Shown: positions 16,301 to 25,035, counted from the stretch's first letter. The stretch is DNA of 64,000 nucleotides from JACPUW01 sp049115495 (GCA_049115495.1 JAGDZV010000005.1:310001-374000); one strand, 5' to 3'. Notes: generated from the sequence alone by a model not told the origin. Numbers and translations are program-made.

Positions 16301-17569
16301 AAGAATGGTTGGCTTTCTATAATACATGAAGAAGATCATGAAAAGGTAATTAGTAAATGGAACCACAGCATAGATAGCGGTTCAGTTTTTATTAATGAGC
16401 AGCGAATGAAAACGGCTGACGGAAGTTATAATTGGTTTGAGGTAAAAGCTACTCCAGAATTAAATGAGCGAGGAGACATTGTTTCGTGGGTAGGTGTAAG
16501 CATTAATAGAAATGAAGAAATTATTGCGCAAAAGCAATTGAATAAATCAAAAATAAGCCTTGAAGAAGCGCAAAAGATTGCCAAACTCGGAAATTGGTCG
16601 TTCGATATATTAAATAATAAAGTTGAGTGCAGCACAGAAGTGTATAAGCTTTTAGAGTTGCCAGAAGAACAAATGTTGCCATTGACAGATCAGTATTATA
16701 GATCTTTATTTGTTGATGACTATGATGTATTTAAAAAGAGGATAAAAGTGTTGTTGGCTGGGGGCGAAGACTTTGTACAAAGAGTTCAAATTAACGTGAA
16801 CGGCACAAAGAAGTGGGTAAGTATTGATAGCCAAAAGTTGGTTAACGAAACAGGGCAAACTGAGAAAGTATTTGGAATTGTACAGGATATTACTAGTGAA
16901 GTTGAGCAAGCCCAAAAAATTAAAGAAAGTAATAGATTTTTAGAGTTAGCTCAAGAGGCGGGTAATGCGGGTAGCTGGAAAATAGATTTGGAAAGCGACG
17001 AAATAGTATGGTCAAAACGCACCTATAAAATGTTTGGGGTTCAGTATTCTGAAGTTATTACCTTTAATAAGTTTTTGGAGTATGTTTACCCTGATGACAA
17101 AGAGAAGGTGAAAAAGGCATGGGAAGAAAGTTTAGAGTGCAAGGAATATAATATTGACCATAGAATAGTAGTAGATAATAAATTGAAATGGGTTAATGAG
17201 AAGGCTACCTTTAAAAAAGGAAAGAGAAGTACTGAAGTTATTGGTATGGTTACGGATATAACAGAAAGAAAAAATTTAATAAATCAAATAAGTAACCAAA
17301 ACACAAAACTCCAAGAAATTGCATGGGCACAGTCTCATATGGTAAGGGCTCCATTGTCTAATATTATGGGTTTAATCACCTTATTCGAAATGGTAAAGGA
17401 TGATGCCGAAACTGTTGAGCAAATCATGAAAAATATTAAGACCACTGCAAAAGAGTTTGACGATGTAATTAAGCATATTACAAAACGAAGTGAGGCGCTT
17501 TATACAGAGCTGAATGATGAAGGCGCTGATTTTGGAGCAACGTCTAAACCAAGTATAATTCAAGAGTAG
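13382..17569 (+). CDS. Multi-PAS/GAF sensory protein ending in a DHp domain without a kinase ATPase domain
   Basis: 1395 residues from the ATG at 13382; a TTG at 13340 preceded by AGGAG would add 14 residues and is an alternative. A GAF domain spans about residues 140-300. It is followed by about eight PAS/PAC units, for example VVITDANGNIEYANSYFYS with the typical GYTPDEAIG helix, and several PAS_3-type units containing HPDD and WVxVxG motifs. The last 100 residues form a dimerisation/phosphoacceptor helix pair with His near residue 1318 (AQSHMVRAPLSNIMGL). The frame stops after KPSIIQE with no HATPase_c domain. There is no signal peptide or membrane helix, so it is cytoplasmic. It may receive phosphoryl groups from another kinase or act as a scaffold; neither is shown here. 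A related gene follows 85 bases downstream. Confidence 0.85.
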   Translation: MEQLKINDIAVDGLSVDSLGLFFSKIEGHKSLFRLINSSTGEVYCCAYNQEFSQIDLGNFNSAKAFRIVFTKTKQALKGKEGQLEISLSELNNGLLPELLLAKIKLHQQSGVKETYRTIEAHENKRAQILSKLFSFSFSSEQDLLDHALNQSIELLGSEFGYIYKYDEKTELFTLNSWSKEVMPECAVADPKTCYELDKTGFWGEAVRQRKALILNDFEAHNKLKKGYPEGHVPLKRFMTTPIYRDNKIVAVIGAANKVEPYTEKDVEDLQILMNAVWSLTQLSESQSEISKLSKAVEATDASVVITDANGNIEYANSYFYSNTGYTPDEAIGANPRVLKSGFHDRTFYKNLWDTIKSGHTWKGQLLNRKKDGSLYWENVVINPVRNLNGIITNFVAIKTDITKLKETEESVKEHDKRLDFASKLAKVHPFEIDVEKGIIYFFSDFYKIIENDRFKESITPKELEELVHPDDKEWMVKDLMNAMSNGSSLVQKYRFLINGKIKWVTVAGEAFTNHIGECDRIVGVFRDITKDEFQKRELFEKSSVIDSGLSVAKAYPWSYDIKRKKFNFHKNSNDFFREELPKEFDKEYLYRKFHLMDRQYVVDTFENSFSEDGFELEHRFLIEDNVRWVRVKGATQSEKGVPIRSVGVMQDITKEKLAEIELADSENFKSTVISSLGEGLVVQNESDQILLSNKQAAEILGLTEDQLLGKSSFDPLWKAMDENENELAGNQHPSVLARTTGQPIKDFVMNVQTGTGERKYIKINSIPLYKNSGDVGQTVTTFTDITREKVSEKELLETNRRLDFALEGTKAAMWDLDVSTGLVSIDERWATMLGYTKNEVQPVSLDTFSSFIHPDDLQKSIVAFQSFVEGTSESYNIILRLRTKLDTYLWVWSQGIAIKKDKKGRVLRMIGTNQNIDKLRKGEIALRESEAKYKALTEKLNEIIWRADENGAITFVNDYGLYRFGLSLEQLAKNGWLSIIHEEDHEKVISKWNHSIDSGSVFINEQRMKTADGSYNWFEVKATPELNERGDIVSWVGVSINRNEEIIAQKQLNKSKISLEEAQKIAKLGNWSFDILNNKVECSTEVYKLLELPEEQMLPLTDQYYRSLFVDDYDVFKKRIKVLLAGGEDFVQRVQINVNGTKKWVSIDSQKLVNETGQTEKVFGIVQDITSEVEQAQKIKESNRFLELAQEAGNAGSWKIDLESDEIVWSKRTYKMFGVQYSEVITFNKFLEYVYPDDKEKVKKAWEESLECKEYNIDHRIVVDNKLKWVNEKATFKKGKRSTEVIGMVTDITERKNLINQISNQNTKLQEIAWAQSHMVRAPLSNIMGLITLFEMVKDDAETVEQIMKNIKTTAKEFDDVIKHITKRSEALYTELNDEGADFGATSKPSIIQE

Positions 17570-17654
17570 TTAGGTCCCTTTTCAGTACATTTGGAAAGCG
17601 CGGGAGTAAGCTTCTGATTAAATATAAATTCTCAAACCCTGTGTATGTCTATAA

Positions 17655-20255
17655 ATGAGCAATTTGGGTTTGTTGGTTTTGAATGAAGAAAAAGGCTTAA
17701 TAGAGTTATTAAGTGAGATTTCCATAGTCAATGATGGTTCAATCGAACTAAAACCATTCAATTCATTAGAAGATTTAAAGGCTTATTTAGAAAAGAACTC
17801 AAAAGCAATATTTATATCCGACATCTTTCTCAGACCTGAAAATTTTGAAGAAACTTGTGAGGTTCTAAAATGCTGTAATGCCGACTTGCAAGTTATTGCG
17901 GCTCTTGCCAAACCAAGTATATCCCACGTAAAAGAACTCTTTAGAAAGGGCGTTAACGATGTAGTTGAACTAGGAAATAATGATACGCTTGAAAAAGCTT
18001 TGAGGAGATGTTCGAGCAACATAAATGAGAGTGGATTATTGCACAGAGATGAAAACTTTCTCAAAGAAATTTCTAGACTTACGGTTACTGGTGGATGGGA
18101 ATTTGATATAAAGGCAAATACCCTTTATTGGGATGATGTTACTTCTCAAATTCACGAAGTAGAAGATGGATATACACCCAAAGTTGATGAAGCGATTGAC
18201 TTTTATTACGGTGAAGACAATAAAGCTAATATTTTAAAGGCATTTGGTGCATGTATTAGTAAAGGTGAAATGTATGACCTAGAGCTTCAAATTAGAACTT
18301 ATAATGGCAATGTAAAATGGGTGAGGACTTTGGGTAAACCCGTATTTGAAAACGGTGAATGTGTAAAGGTTTTCGGTACTTTCCAAGACATTACAAAATC
18401 AAAGTTGGTTGAAATTGAAAGTAGCCAATTAAAAGAACAACTTACTCAGATAGTGAACAGCATAAAGGGTTTGGTGCAACAATTTGTAATAGATGAAAAA
18501 GGTAACGGTCAACTAACTTTTATTGATGACAGTGTAGAATCTATTTATGGATTGAAAAAAGAAGATATCTTAAATGATGGGACGCTTTTAGAGCAGATTA
18601 TTCATGATGATGACCGAGAAAAAACTCTCGAAACAGTTATTAATGCAATTCGCAATGTTAGAGATTACCGTATTATTTTCAGAATTATAAGCGGTAGCGG
18701 ACAATTAAAATGGATCGAAACCATTGGGAATATAAAGTCAGTAGGAAAAAATATAGTTATAAATGCCTTTTCTTGGGATATTACAGCTAGAATTATTGCT
18801 GAAAAAGACCAGCAAAAGCTCTCCCTTATTGCTTCAAAATCTACTAATTCATTTATTATAACCGATAGATGGGGTGTCGTTGAGTGGGTTAACGATAGTT
18901 TTACCAAAGTAACAGGTTACAAGGCAAGTGAAATTATAGGAAAAAGGCCAAAAGATTTATTACAAGGAAAAGACACGTCTAAGGAAGCTTCAAAATATCT
19001 TGGAGAATGTATCAAAGAAGGGAAAAGCGGTTTTGCGGAAATTTTGAACTATACCAAAAAGGGTGACCCCTATTGGATAGAGATTTATCTTGACCCTGTA
19101 TACAGTGAAAATGGTGAGCTATCTAACTTTATTGCCGTTGAGACCGATATAACAACAAGAAAAGCCAGGCAAATTGAAATTGAAAAGAGTAAGAAAGAAC
19201 TTGAAGAAACTTTACATGAATTAAGATACCAAAAATATGCGCTTGATGAACATGCCATTGTAGCAATAACCGATGTTAAGGGTACAATTACCTATGTTAA
19301 TCAAAAGTTCTGCGAAATTTCAGGGTATGACAAAAGCGTGCTAATTGGCGAAAATCATAGGATTTTGAATTCAGGTTATCATCCCAAATCCTTTTTTAAA
19401 GACCTTTACGAAACTATTGCCAACGGTAAAACATGGCGTAACGAAATAAAGAATAAAAGAAAAGATGGTTCATTTTACTGGGTAGACACTACCATAGTAC
19501 CCGTAATGAGTTTAAATAATAATAAACCAGAAAGGTACATTGCTATTAGAGCCGACATTACGTCAAGAAAGAAATACGAAGAGTTGCTAATAGAGTCAAA
19601 TGAAAGGTCTCAGTCAGCCATAGAAATTGCAAAAGACGCCATTTGGGAATTAGACGTAGCAAAAGGAGAGATAGGTGTATATCAAGGTTACAGCGAGCTA
19701 TTTGAGATTGACGAAGACATTGACAAAATAAAACTTGAAGATGCAACAAAGTTTATTCATCCTGATGATTTAGAAAGGGTGCTAAAGAGCCTGAATGATG
19801 CATTAGCTGATGATCTTTGCATATTGTGGCAAGAAAAATATAGAGCAGTAACCCGTAAGAATAAGGTGTTGATTATTGAGGATAAAGCAAAAATCATAAG
19901 GAATAATGAGGGAATGCCTGTAAGGTTAATGGGCGCTATAAATGATGTTACGGATGTTGAGCTCTACATTGAAAAAATACAGAAACAAAACGAAAAGCTT
20001 AAAGACATAGCATGGATACAGTCTCACGTTGTACGCGCTCCATTGGCAAATCTTTTAGGGTTGACCAACCTTTTTAGAATGCTACAAAGCGATAAAGAAG
20101 CAATGACAGAAATTGTAAAAAATATTGAGAACTCCACTTTAGAATTAGACAAAGTAGTAAGAGAAGTTACAAGAAAAAGCGAAGAGCTATACAATGAGCT
20201 AAAAGAAGATGGCATTGACGATAAAGGTTCTAAACCAAGTATAATTCAAGAATAA
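17655..20255 (+). CDS. Receiver-like/multi-PAS protein ending in a DHp domain without a kinase ATPase domain
   Basis: 866 residues. The first about 120 residues resemble a degenerate receiver domain: an Asp follows strand three (AIFISDIFL), but the acidic pair is NEE and the conserved Lys is not evident. About five PAS/PAC units follow, including IITDRWGVVEWVNDSFTKV and AITDVKGTITYVNQKFCEI. The C-terminus is a DHp domain with His near residue 790 (IQSHVVRAPLANLLGL) and ends KPSIIQE, the same last seven residues as the upstream gene, again with no ATPase domain. The two are paralogues and probably cotranscribed. Cytoplasmic; signal unknown. Confidence 0.85.
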   Translation: MSNLGLLVLNEEKGLIELLSEISIVNDGSIELKPFNSLEDLKAYLEKNSKAIFISDIFLRPENFEETCEVLKCCNADLQVIAALAKPSISHVKELFRKGVNDVVELGNNDTLEKALRRCSSNINESGLLHRDENFLKEISRLTVTGGWEFDIKANTLYWDDVTSQIHEVEDGYTPKVDEAIDFYYGEDNKANILKAFGACISKGEMYDLELQIRTYNGNVKWVRTLGKPVFENGECVKVFGTFQDITKSKLVEIESSQLKEQLTQIVNSIKGLVQQFVIDEKGNGQLTFIDDSVESIYGLKKEDILNDGTLLEQIIHDDDREKTLETVINAIRNVRDYRIIFRIISGSGQLKWIETIGNIKSVGKNIVINAFSWDITARIIAEKDQQKLSLIASKSTNSFIITDRWGVVEWVNDSFTKVTGYKASEIIGKRPKDLLQGKDTSKEASKYLGECIKEGKSGFAEILNYTKKGDPYWIEIYLDPVYSENGELSNFIAVETDITTRKARQIEIEKSKKELEETLHELRYQKYALDEHAIVAITDVKGTITYVNQKFCEISGYDKSVLIGENHRILNSGYHPKSFFKDLYETIANGKTWRNEIKNKRKDGSFYWVDTTIVPVMSLNNNKPERYIAIRADITSRKKYEELLIESNERSQSAIEIAKDAIWELDVAKGEIGVYQGYSELFEIDEDIDKIKLEDATKFIHPDDLERVLKSLNDALADDLCILWQEKYRAVTRKNKVLIIEDKAKIIRNNEGMPVRLMGAINDVTDVELYIEKIQKQNEKLKDIAWIQSHVVRAPLANLLGLTNLFRMLQSDKEAMTEIVKNIENSTLELDKVVREVTRKSEELYNELKEDGIDDKGSKPSIIQE

Positions 20256-20263
20256 AGGCGAAG

Positions 20264-20288
20264 AGAGCCGCCCGTAAAAGGCAGCTCT
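20264..20288. terminator. Possible bidirectional terminator between converging genes
   Basis: Hairpin AGAGCCGCC / GGCAGCTCT with one mismatch and a seven-base loop, placed between the converging PAS gene and the secreted hydrolase-like gene. Neither side has a strong T-run, so the call is tentative. Confidence 0.35.
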
Positions 20289-20314
20289 TAACACATGAGG
20301 TAATAAAAATGATA

Positions 20315-21730
20315 TTACTTCAAAACAGCTATTCTTTTGGTTAAAACTCCGTTTTTGTGCTTTATGCTCATAAAATAGTTTCCTGATTGTAATGCTGAAT
20401 CAAGGTTAATTTGAGCAGTTGATTGATTAAGTTCATTTGAGTAATAAACTACCTTACCATAAGCATCAAAAATTCTAATGCTTTCAATTTCAGAATCCAT
20501 TTGTACGGTTATATACTCTGTTGCTGGATTAGGAAAAACTGATACTTTTTCATCAGTAATTTTATTGACAGATACAGGGTCATTTATATTATCTATTACA
20601 CTTACAGTATAGCAAGCCAATTCAAAGAAAAGGGCACCTTGGGTCATAGCTGTGGCAACATCATTATTAGAAATTACAATAGTGAAATCTTTTTCGAGCC
20701 AGTGGTAGGCTACTATGTTATTAATTCCGCTTCCGGCATGGCCTACCCAGTTCATGGTGTCGTCATCTTCAGTTATTACTTCTACAATTGATACTTGATA
20801 CCCTCTGTATTCAGTCATTTTTTTAGCGCACATCATACTTCCTCTATCTTGCCCTGAACCTTCGGTTTTTACAAGCATAGCTTTTACCAACTCAAGGTCT
20901 AAAATGTTTCCGTTAAAAAGCTCACGCATAAAATGTGCTACATCAAATGATTTAGCTGTTAAAGCTCCATTACCACCTCTTGAGCTTAAGTATGAATCAT
21001 GATTCCATTTGCTTCTTTCATCATCTTTTACATAAACTCCATTAAGGTTGTTCATGTCATAACTTTTACCTGATGTTATTTCGGCGTTATCAAAATTTAG
21101 TGGTTTTAAAATTCTATTTTCAAATTCTTCTGCCAAAGAGTTACCGCTTACATCTTCAATTAAAAAGCCCAATATGTATCCATTAGTATTATTATAATTC
21201 CAAGTTTTATCTTGATTTGGTTCAGGCATGTAAGCAAGTAGATCTCTTGGAGTCCAAAGTCTTTTTCGGTCATCCCAAATGTCTTTGTAAACATCAGTTC
21301 CGCCGTTAGAGTAAACTTCATTAAGCCCGCTTGTACTCTTTAGTAGTTCTTCTACTGTAATTGAGCCGCTTATGTTTACCATATTTTTGGTGTCCATGTA
21401 TTTTCCAATTGTATCGGTTAAGGCAAGTTTTTCTTCTTCAATAAGTTGTAATACTATTACTGAAGTAAATAGGTTTGTTGCACCAGCAATATGCCAGTTT
21501 TTGTTTGGATCAATAGCTTCACCATTCGATCTTTTACCGTGATAAGTGGTGTAGGTAGAATCATTTGGTAAAATAATACTCATAGCTGCACCTTCCATTC
21601 CATAGGTTATAGCTCCTTTTCTTAATATGATATTAGTTTCTTCAAAGTATGCCCTTGTTGTAATATTTTGGGCAATAACACTCGTAGTTGCAATAAGAAT
21701 AATTGTAATTGATTGTAAAAGCTGTTTCAT
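20315..21730 (-). CDS. T9SS-secreted serine-hydrolase (beta-lactamase-fold) homologue lacking the catalytic Ser and Lys
   Basis: 471 residues from the ATG at 21730, which opens a signal peptide (MKQLLQSITIILIATTSVIA). Residues about 20-385 follow the class C beta-lactamase/D-alanyl-D-alanine carboxypeptidase fold: LQLIEEEKLALTD after the first motif, the Tyr motif in WNYNNTNGYILGFLIEDVSG, and HAG in VGHAGSG at the KTG position. The nucleophile motif, normally S-x-x-K, reads GATN in WHIAGATNLFTS, so both Ser and Lys are lost. The last about 75 residues are a type-A T9SS sorting domain (VFPNPATEYITVQ...GNYFMSI). It is therefore probably a secreted or surface-attached pseudo-enzyme that binds rather than hydrolyses. 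Three 16-bp repeats precede it and may be controlled by the adjacent regulator. Confidence 0.85.
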   Translation of the reverse strand: MKQLLQSITIILIATTSVIAQNITTRAYFEETNIILRKGAITYGMEGAAMSIILPNDSTYTTYHGKRSNGEAIDPNKNWHIAGATNLFTSVIVLQLIEEEKLALTDTIGKYMDTKNMVNISGSITVEELLKSTSGLNEVYSNGGTDVYKDIWDDRKRLWTPRDLLAYMPEPNQDKTWNYNNTNGYILGFLIEDVSGNSLAEEFENRILKPLNFDNAEITSGKSYDMNNLNGVYVKDDERSKWNHDSYLSSRGGNGALTAKSFDVAHFMRELFNGNILDLELVKAMLVKTEGSGQDRGSMMCAKKMTEYRGYQVSIVEVITEDDDTMNWVGHAGSGINNIVAYHWLEKDFTIVISNNDVATAMTQGALFFELACYTVSVIDNINDPVSVNKITDEKVSVFPNPATEYITVQMDSEIESIRIFDAYGKVVYYSNELNQSTAQINLDSALQSGNYFMSIKHKNGVLTKRIAVLK

Positions 21731-21806
21731 GATTTTATGTTTTTGTTTGATGGGGTCAAAGAACATAAGCACATTATGGCCCAGCCTTCACTTAAGTTTC
21801 AAAAAC

Positions 21807-21901
21807 TAGCACTATTGTTTCAAAACTTTGTAAGTGTCTGTAAAACAGTGTGTAATATCATATTTAGCACTATTGTTGCATCAAGTAGCACTATTGTTTC
21901 A
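21807..21901 (-). promoter_or_regulatory. Three direct repeats, candidate operator of the AraC-type hybrid regulator
   Basis: Three copies of the 16-mer TGAAACAATAGTGCTA (read on the minus strand; the middle copy has C for the fourth base read as TGCAAC) lie at 21886-21901, 21865-21880 and 21807-21822. Copies one and two start 21 bases apart (two helical turns), and the third is 58 bases further, 76 bases before the start of the hydrolase-like gene. Spacing and direct orientation suit AraC-family half-sites; the gene immediately upstream encodes an AraC-output protein. Binding is inferred. Confidence 0.6.
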
Positions 21902-21939
21902 AGCTGAAAGCAAAATAATAGATGGTCAGCGAGTTGAGT

Positions 21940-24921
21940 TTAATTCTTCTGTACCAAAAACTCTGTTGGACTTAAGCCTTTTATTTTAGTAAATACCCTG
22001 GTAAAGTAATTGGGGTCGGTAAAACCCAGCGAGTAGGCAACTTCAGAAACATTGTTTTCAGGTAAAAGCAATAGCTCGCAAGCTTTATCAATTTTAAAAT
22101 CGTTTACAAATTGAGATGCACTTTTGCCAGTAAGAGCCTTTAATTTTCTGTGCAATTGGGTTCTGCTCATACCCATGGTTTTGCTCAGCTCTTCTATACC
22201 AAATTTTTCGTTTTCAAAATTTGCTGTAATCGTGTTTTTAAGGCTGGAAATAAATTCGTTTTCAATCTCTATGGCTTCATTTGCCGGTGTGCTATCATTT
22301 TTTATCTCAGTAAGGCTAAAATGATTACGAACTCTTTTTTGTTGCTCTTGAAGGTTGTTTAATTGCAGCAACAATTCTTCCTTTTCAAAAGGCTTTGGTA
22401 GATAAACGTCAGCTCCACGCTTAAGCCCTTGCAATCTCGATTCAAGATCAACTTTTGCCGTTAACAGGGCAATTGGAATATGAGAAGTACGTGCATCATT
22501 CTTTAACTCATTAGTCAGTTCAAGTCCATCTTTTACTGGCATCATTACATCTGACAGTATAATGTCAGGCACTTGTTCTAAAGCAATGTTTACTCCTTCT
22601 TCTCCATTATTTGCAACCAGCAGCTTGTAATTGTCTGCCAATGTAGATTTTATAAACTGCTGAATATCGGGTTCGTCTTCAACCAATAATAGAATAGGTA
22701 AGTCATTATGGTCTTGTAATTGCTCTTCATCATTTTCTACCAAGGTGTGTTTAGCCGTTGTTATTGTTGAAGCCCTAAAATCAGATAACGGCGCTTTATT
22801 GGTAATTGGTAAAGTCACCGTGAAAATGGCACCACCTTCTGCTTGGTTTTTAACTGTAATGCCACCATTAAATCGCAACACCAATTCTTTGGTAAGTGCT
22901 AGCCCAACTCCAGAGCCAATCTTTTGACTTTTGCTGCCTTTAACCTGATAAAAACGGTCAAATAATCTATCCAACTCACCTTCAGGAATACCTTCTCCAG
23001 AATCCTTAATGTTGATTTCTAATTGTTTGCCATCACTTTTAGTTTCTATTTCTATCAAACCATTTTCAGGAGTGAATTTTACCGCATTAGAAACAAGATT
23101 GCCTATTATGGTTTGGTACTTGTCTTCATCAAGATCCATGAACTGCTCACTTGCAAAAGTTTTGAAGTCAAGGCTTTTGTTTTGAGACATAGCCAAAGAT
23201 CTATAGGAGTCAGTAAGGTATTTGGTAAAGGCAACCGCATCTATTTGCTTCTTATTAATACCAAGCGAACCATCTTCGAGTTTACTAAGCTCTAGAATTT
23301 GATTTATTAGATTTAGTAAGCGCTGACCATTTCTTTTAATAAGTTCGGCATCAGTACTATTCTCCATATTGCTAGCAGCTCCCAGAATTACAGTAAGTGG
23401 TGTTCTAAACTCGTGGGTTATGTTAGTGAAGAAATCATTTTTCAAATGGTCTAGTTCTGCTAATTGCTCTTTTTGTTGGGCTATAATGAGGTTTTGTTTT
23501 TTTGTAATTCTATTTCGGTTATAGAGAACGATACCAAAACCAAAAGCTAAAACAAGACCAACTATTAGGAAATAGTTTTGTTGGGTTCTTTTGGTAGATT
23601 TTGCCTTTTCAGCTTCAAGTTGCGCTGTTTGAACTTTTGTTGCTTCGGCAGTTTTAATGCTATCGGCAGCTGCTTTTTTAGCGAATTGTAGTTCTAGATC
23701 CTTTTTTATTATATCTCTTTTAACTTCTTCACTTTTCATACTATCTTCCAGAATAACATGTTCTTCAAACCAAGGAAGAGCTTCTTCATATTTATTCATC
23801 TTTTTAAGAATCAAATAAACACTGCTCGCCGATGAGCTTATTTCTCTAATAGCGTTTACTTCTTTAGCAATGTCGTATGCCTTTTTGTAATAAAATAAAG
23901 CACTGTCATTTCTTCCTTTTTCATTGTATATATTTCCTAATGAAGTATAGCTAAGTATTACGCCTTCTTTATAGTTCTGCTTTAAAGCCAACTTTAATGC
24001 TTTTCCATTATGAAAAGATGCTTTTTGGAAATTTTTTCTTTCCAATTCAATCTCGGCAATATTTAAATTGTTAGCCACTATTAAATAATCAGACCCAGCG
24101 CTATCTTGAATATTGATTGATTTGCGATAATAATTTAAAGCATCATCATTATTTTTTTGTTTTCTTTCAACATTTCCAAGATTCATAAGGCTTACAGAGA
24201 TGCCACTTGGATGATTTTTTTCTTTAAAACATTTTCTTGCCTTCTCAAAATAATCCCTTGCATCATTAAAGTCACCTTGATCGAAATGCATAATACCAAT
24301 ATTCAGACAACTAATACCAATACCTAAAATATCATCACGTTTTTCACGGAGTTCCAAGGCGCGTGTATGAAAATCAATGGCATCTTTATAATTTCCCATG
24401 TCATCCATTATGTTGCCTAAATTGCTCAGAGCATTTATTTCAAGGTGTATAATCTCATGTTTCTTTGCAATTTTCTGCCCTGCTAAGTATGCATTTTCAG
24501 CATTGCTTAGTTCCCCAATGCGTCTATAGCAAATTCCCTTGTTTAAAAGCACAGCCGCAATACCAGAATAATGATTTTCTTGAGTAAAAAGATCTATGGC
24601 TTTGTCACAGTAATCAATTGCCGTCTTATGATTTCCTGTGTTAATGTACATCATGCTAATGCGCTTGTAGGCCTGACCTTCAAAATATTTGTTTTTAAGT
24701 TCTTTGGAAAGATCAATTAATTCATTGCCATATTTTAGAATACTGTCTGACATGTTAGTTCCGAATGACTCTGTTACTGAGTACAAAGCCTTAAGCCGTT
24801 GAGTATCTAAATTTGATTCTTTGTTTGAAATTAACTTCAGCGAATCAATTATTGACCGATCTTGCCCGCTTACTTGAAGGGAGGTAATTATTAAAATTGT
24901 TGAGAAAAACAAACCTCTCAT
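21940..24921 (-). CDS. Hybrid two-component regulator: TPR sensor, histidine kinase, receiver and AraC DNA-binding domain in one chain
   Basis: 993 residues. Signal peptide (1-19), then about eight tetratricopeptide repeats to residue 400, expected in the periplasm (NAENAYLAGQKIAKK, DARDYFEKARKCFKE). Next come a coiled coil, a transmembrane helix near 450-468, HisKA with phosphoacceptor His near 502 (FFTNITHEFRTPLTVILG), HATPase_c (DSGEGIPEGE, GSGVGLALTKEL), a receiver with Asp near 790 (IILSDVMMPVKDG, LLTAK, YLPKPF) and a C-terminal AraC helix-turn-helix (GMSRTQLHRKLKALTG, YFTRVFTKIKGLSPTEF). This is the Bacteroidota HTCS architecture, but with TPRs instead of the common propeller sensor. 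The repeats at 21807-21901 are likely its targets. Confidence 0.93.
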   Translation of the reverse strand: MRGLFFSTILIITSLQVSGQDRSIIDSLKLISNKESNLDTQRLKALYSVTESFGTNMSDSILKYGNELIDLSKELKNKYFEGQAYKRISMMYINTGNHKTAIDYCDKAIDLFTQENHYSGIAAVLLNKGICYRRIGELSNAENAYLAGQKIAKKHEIIHLEINALSNLGNIMDDMGNYKDAIDFHTRALELREKRDDILGIGISCLNIGIMHFDQGDFNDARDYFEKARKCFKEKNHPSGISVSLMNLGNVERKQKNNDDALNYYRKSINIQDSAGSDYLIVANNLNIAEIELERKNFQKASFHNGKALKLALKQNYKEGVILSYTSLGNIYNEKGRNDSALFYYKKAYDIAKEVNAIREISSSASSVYLILKKMNKYEEALPWFEEHVILEDSMKSEEVKRDIIKKDLELQFAKKAAADSIKTAEATKVQTAQLEAEKAKSTKRTQQNYFLIVGLVLAFGFGIVLYNRNRITKKQNLIIAQQKEQLAELDHLKNDFFTNITHEFRTPLTVILGAASNMENSTDAELIKRNGQRLLNLINQILELSKLEDGSLGINKKQIDAVAFTKYLTDSYRSLAMSQNKSLDFKTFASEQFMDLDEDKYQTIIGNLVSNAVKFTPENGLIEIETKSDGKQLEINIKDSGEGIPEGELDRLFDRFYQVKGSKSQKIGSGVGLALTKELVLRFNGGITVKNQAEGGAIFTVTLPITNKAPLSDFRASTITTAKHTLVENDEEQLQDHNDLPILLLVEDEPDIQQFIKSTLADNYKLLVANNGEEGVNIALEQVPDIILSDVMMPVKDGLELTNELKNDARTSHIPIALLTAKVDLESRLQGLKRGADVYLPKPFEKEELLLQLNNLQEQQKRVRNHFSLTEIKNDSTPANEAIEIENEFISSLKNTITANFENEKFGIEELSKTMGMSRTQLHRKLKALTGKSASQFVNDFKIDKACELLLLPENNVSEVAYSLGFTDPNYFTRVFTKIKGLSPTEFLVQKN

Positions 24922-24984
24922 ATTATCTGAATTCCATTTTAAGCCCTAAAAGTAGCAATTAAATCCATTTGATATATTTGGCAC

Positions 24985-25018
24985 TTAGTGTACACTAAAC
25001 ACTAAGTTTTTACCTTCG
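24985..25018 (+). promoter_or_regulatory. Operator palindrome and promoter region of pgi
   Basis: A perfect 14-base palindrome TTAGTGTACACTAA (24985-24998) is followed directly by a third half-site ACACTAAG (24999-25006). TACCTTCG (25011-25018), a one-base variant of TAnnTTTG also used before the gene at 27548, lies 17 bases before the ATG at 25036. No TTTG occurs 20 bases upstream; the palindrome occupies that place, which would suit activator-dependent control. An alternative exact -7 element, TATATTTG, is at 24973-24980, which would make the palindrome a repressor site. Confidence 0.45.
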
Positions 25019-25035
25019 CCATAAATTTTGAGATC

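Noticed and set aside
20315..21730. An active beta-lactamase or resistance gene
   Set aside because: The SxxK nucleophile motif is replaced by GATN, and the C-terminal sorting signal points to a secreted surface protein.
21940..24921. A polysaccharide utilisation locus regulator
   Set aside because: There are no SusC/SusD pair or glycoside hydrolase genes nearby, and the sensor part is TPR rather than a propeller.
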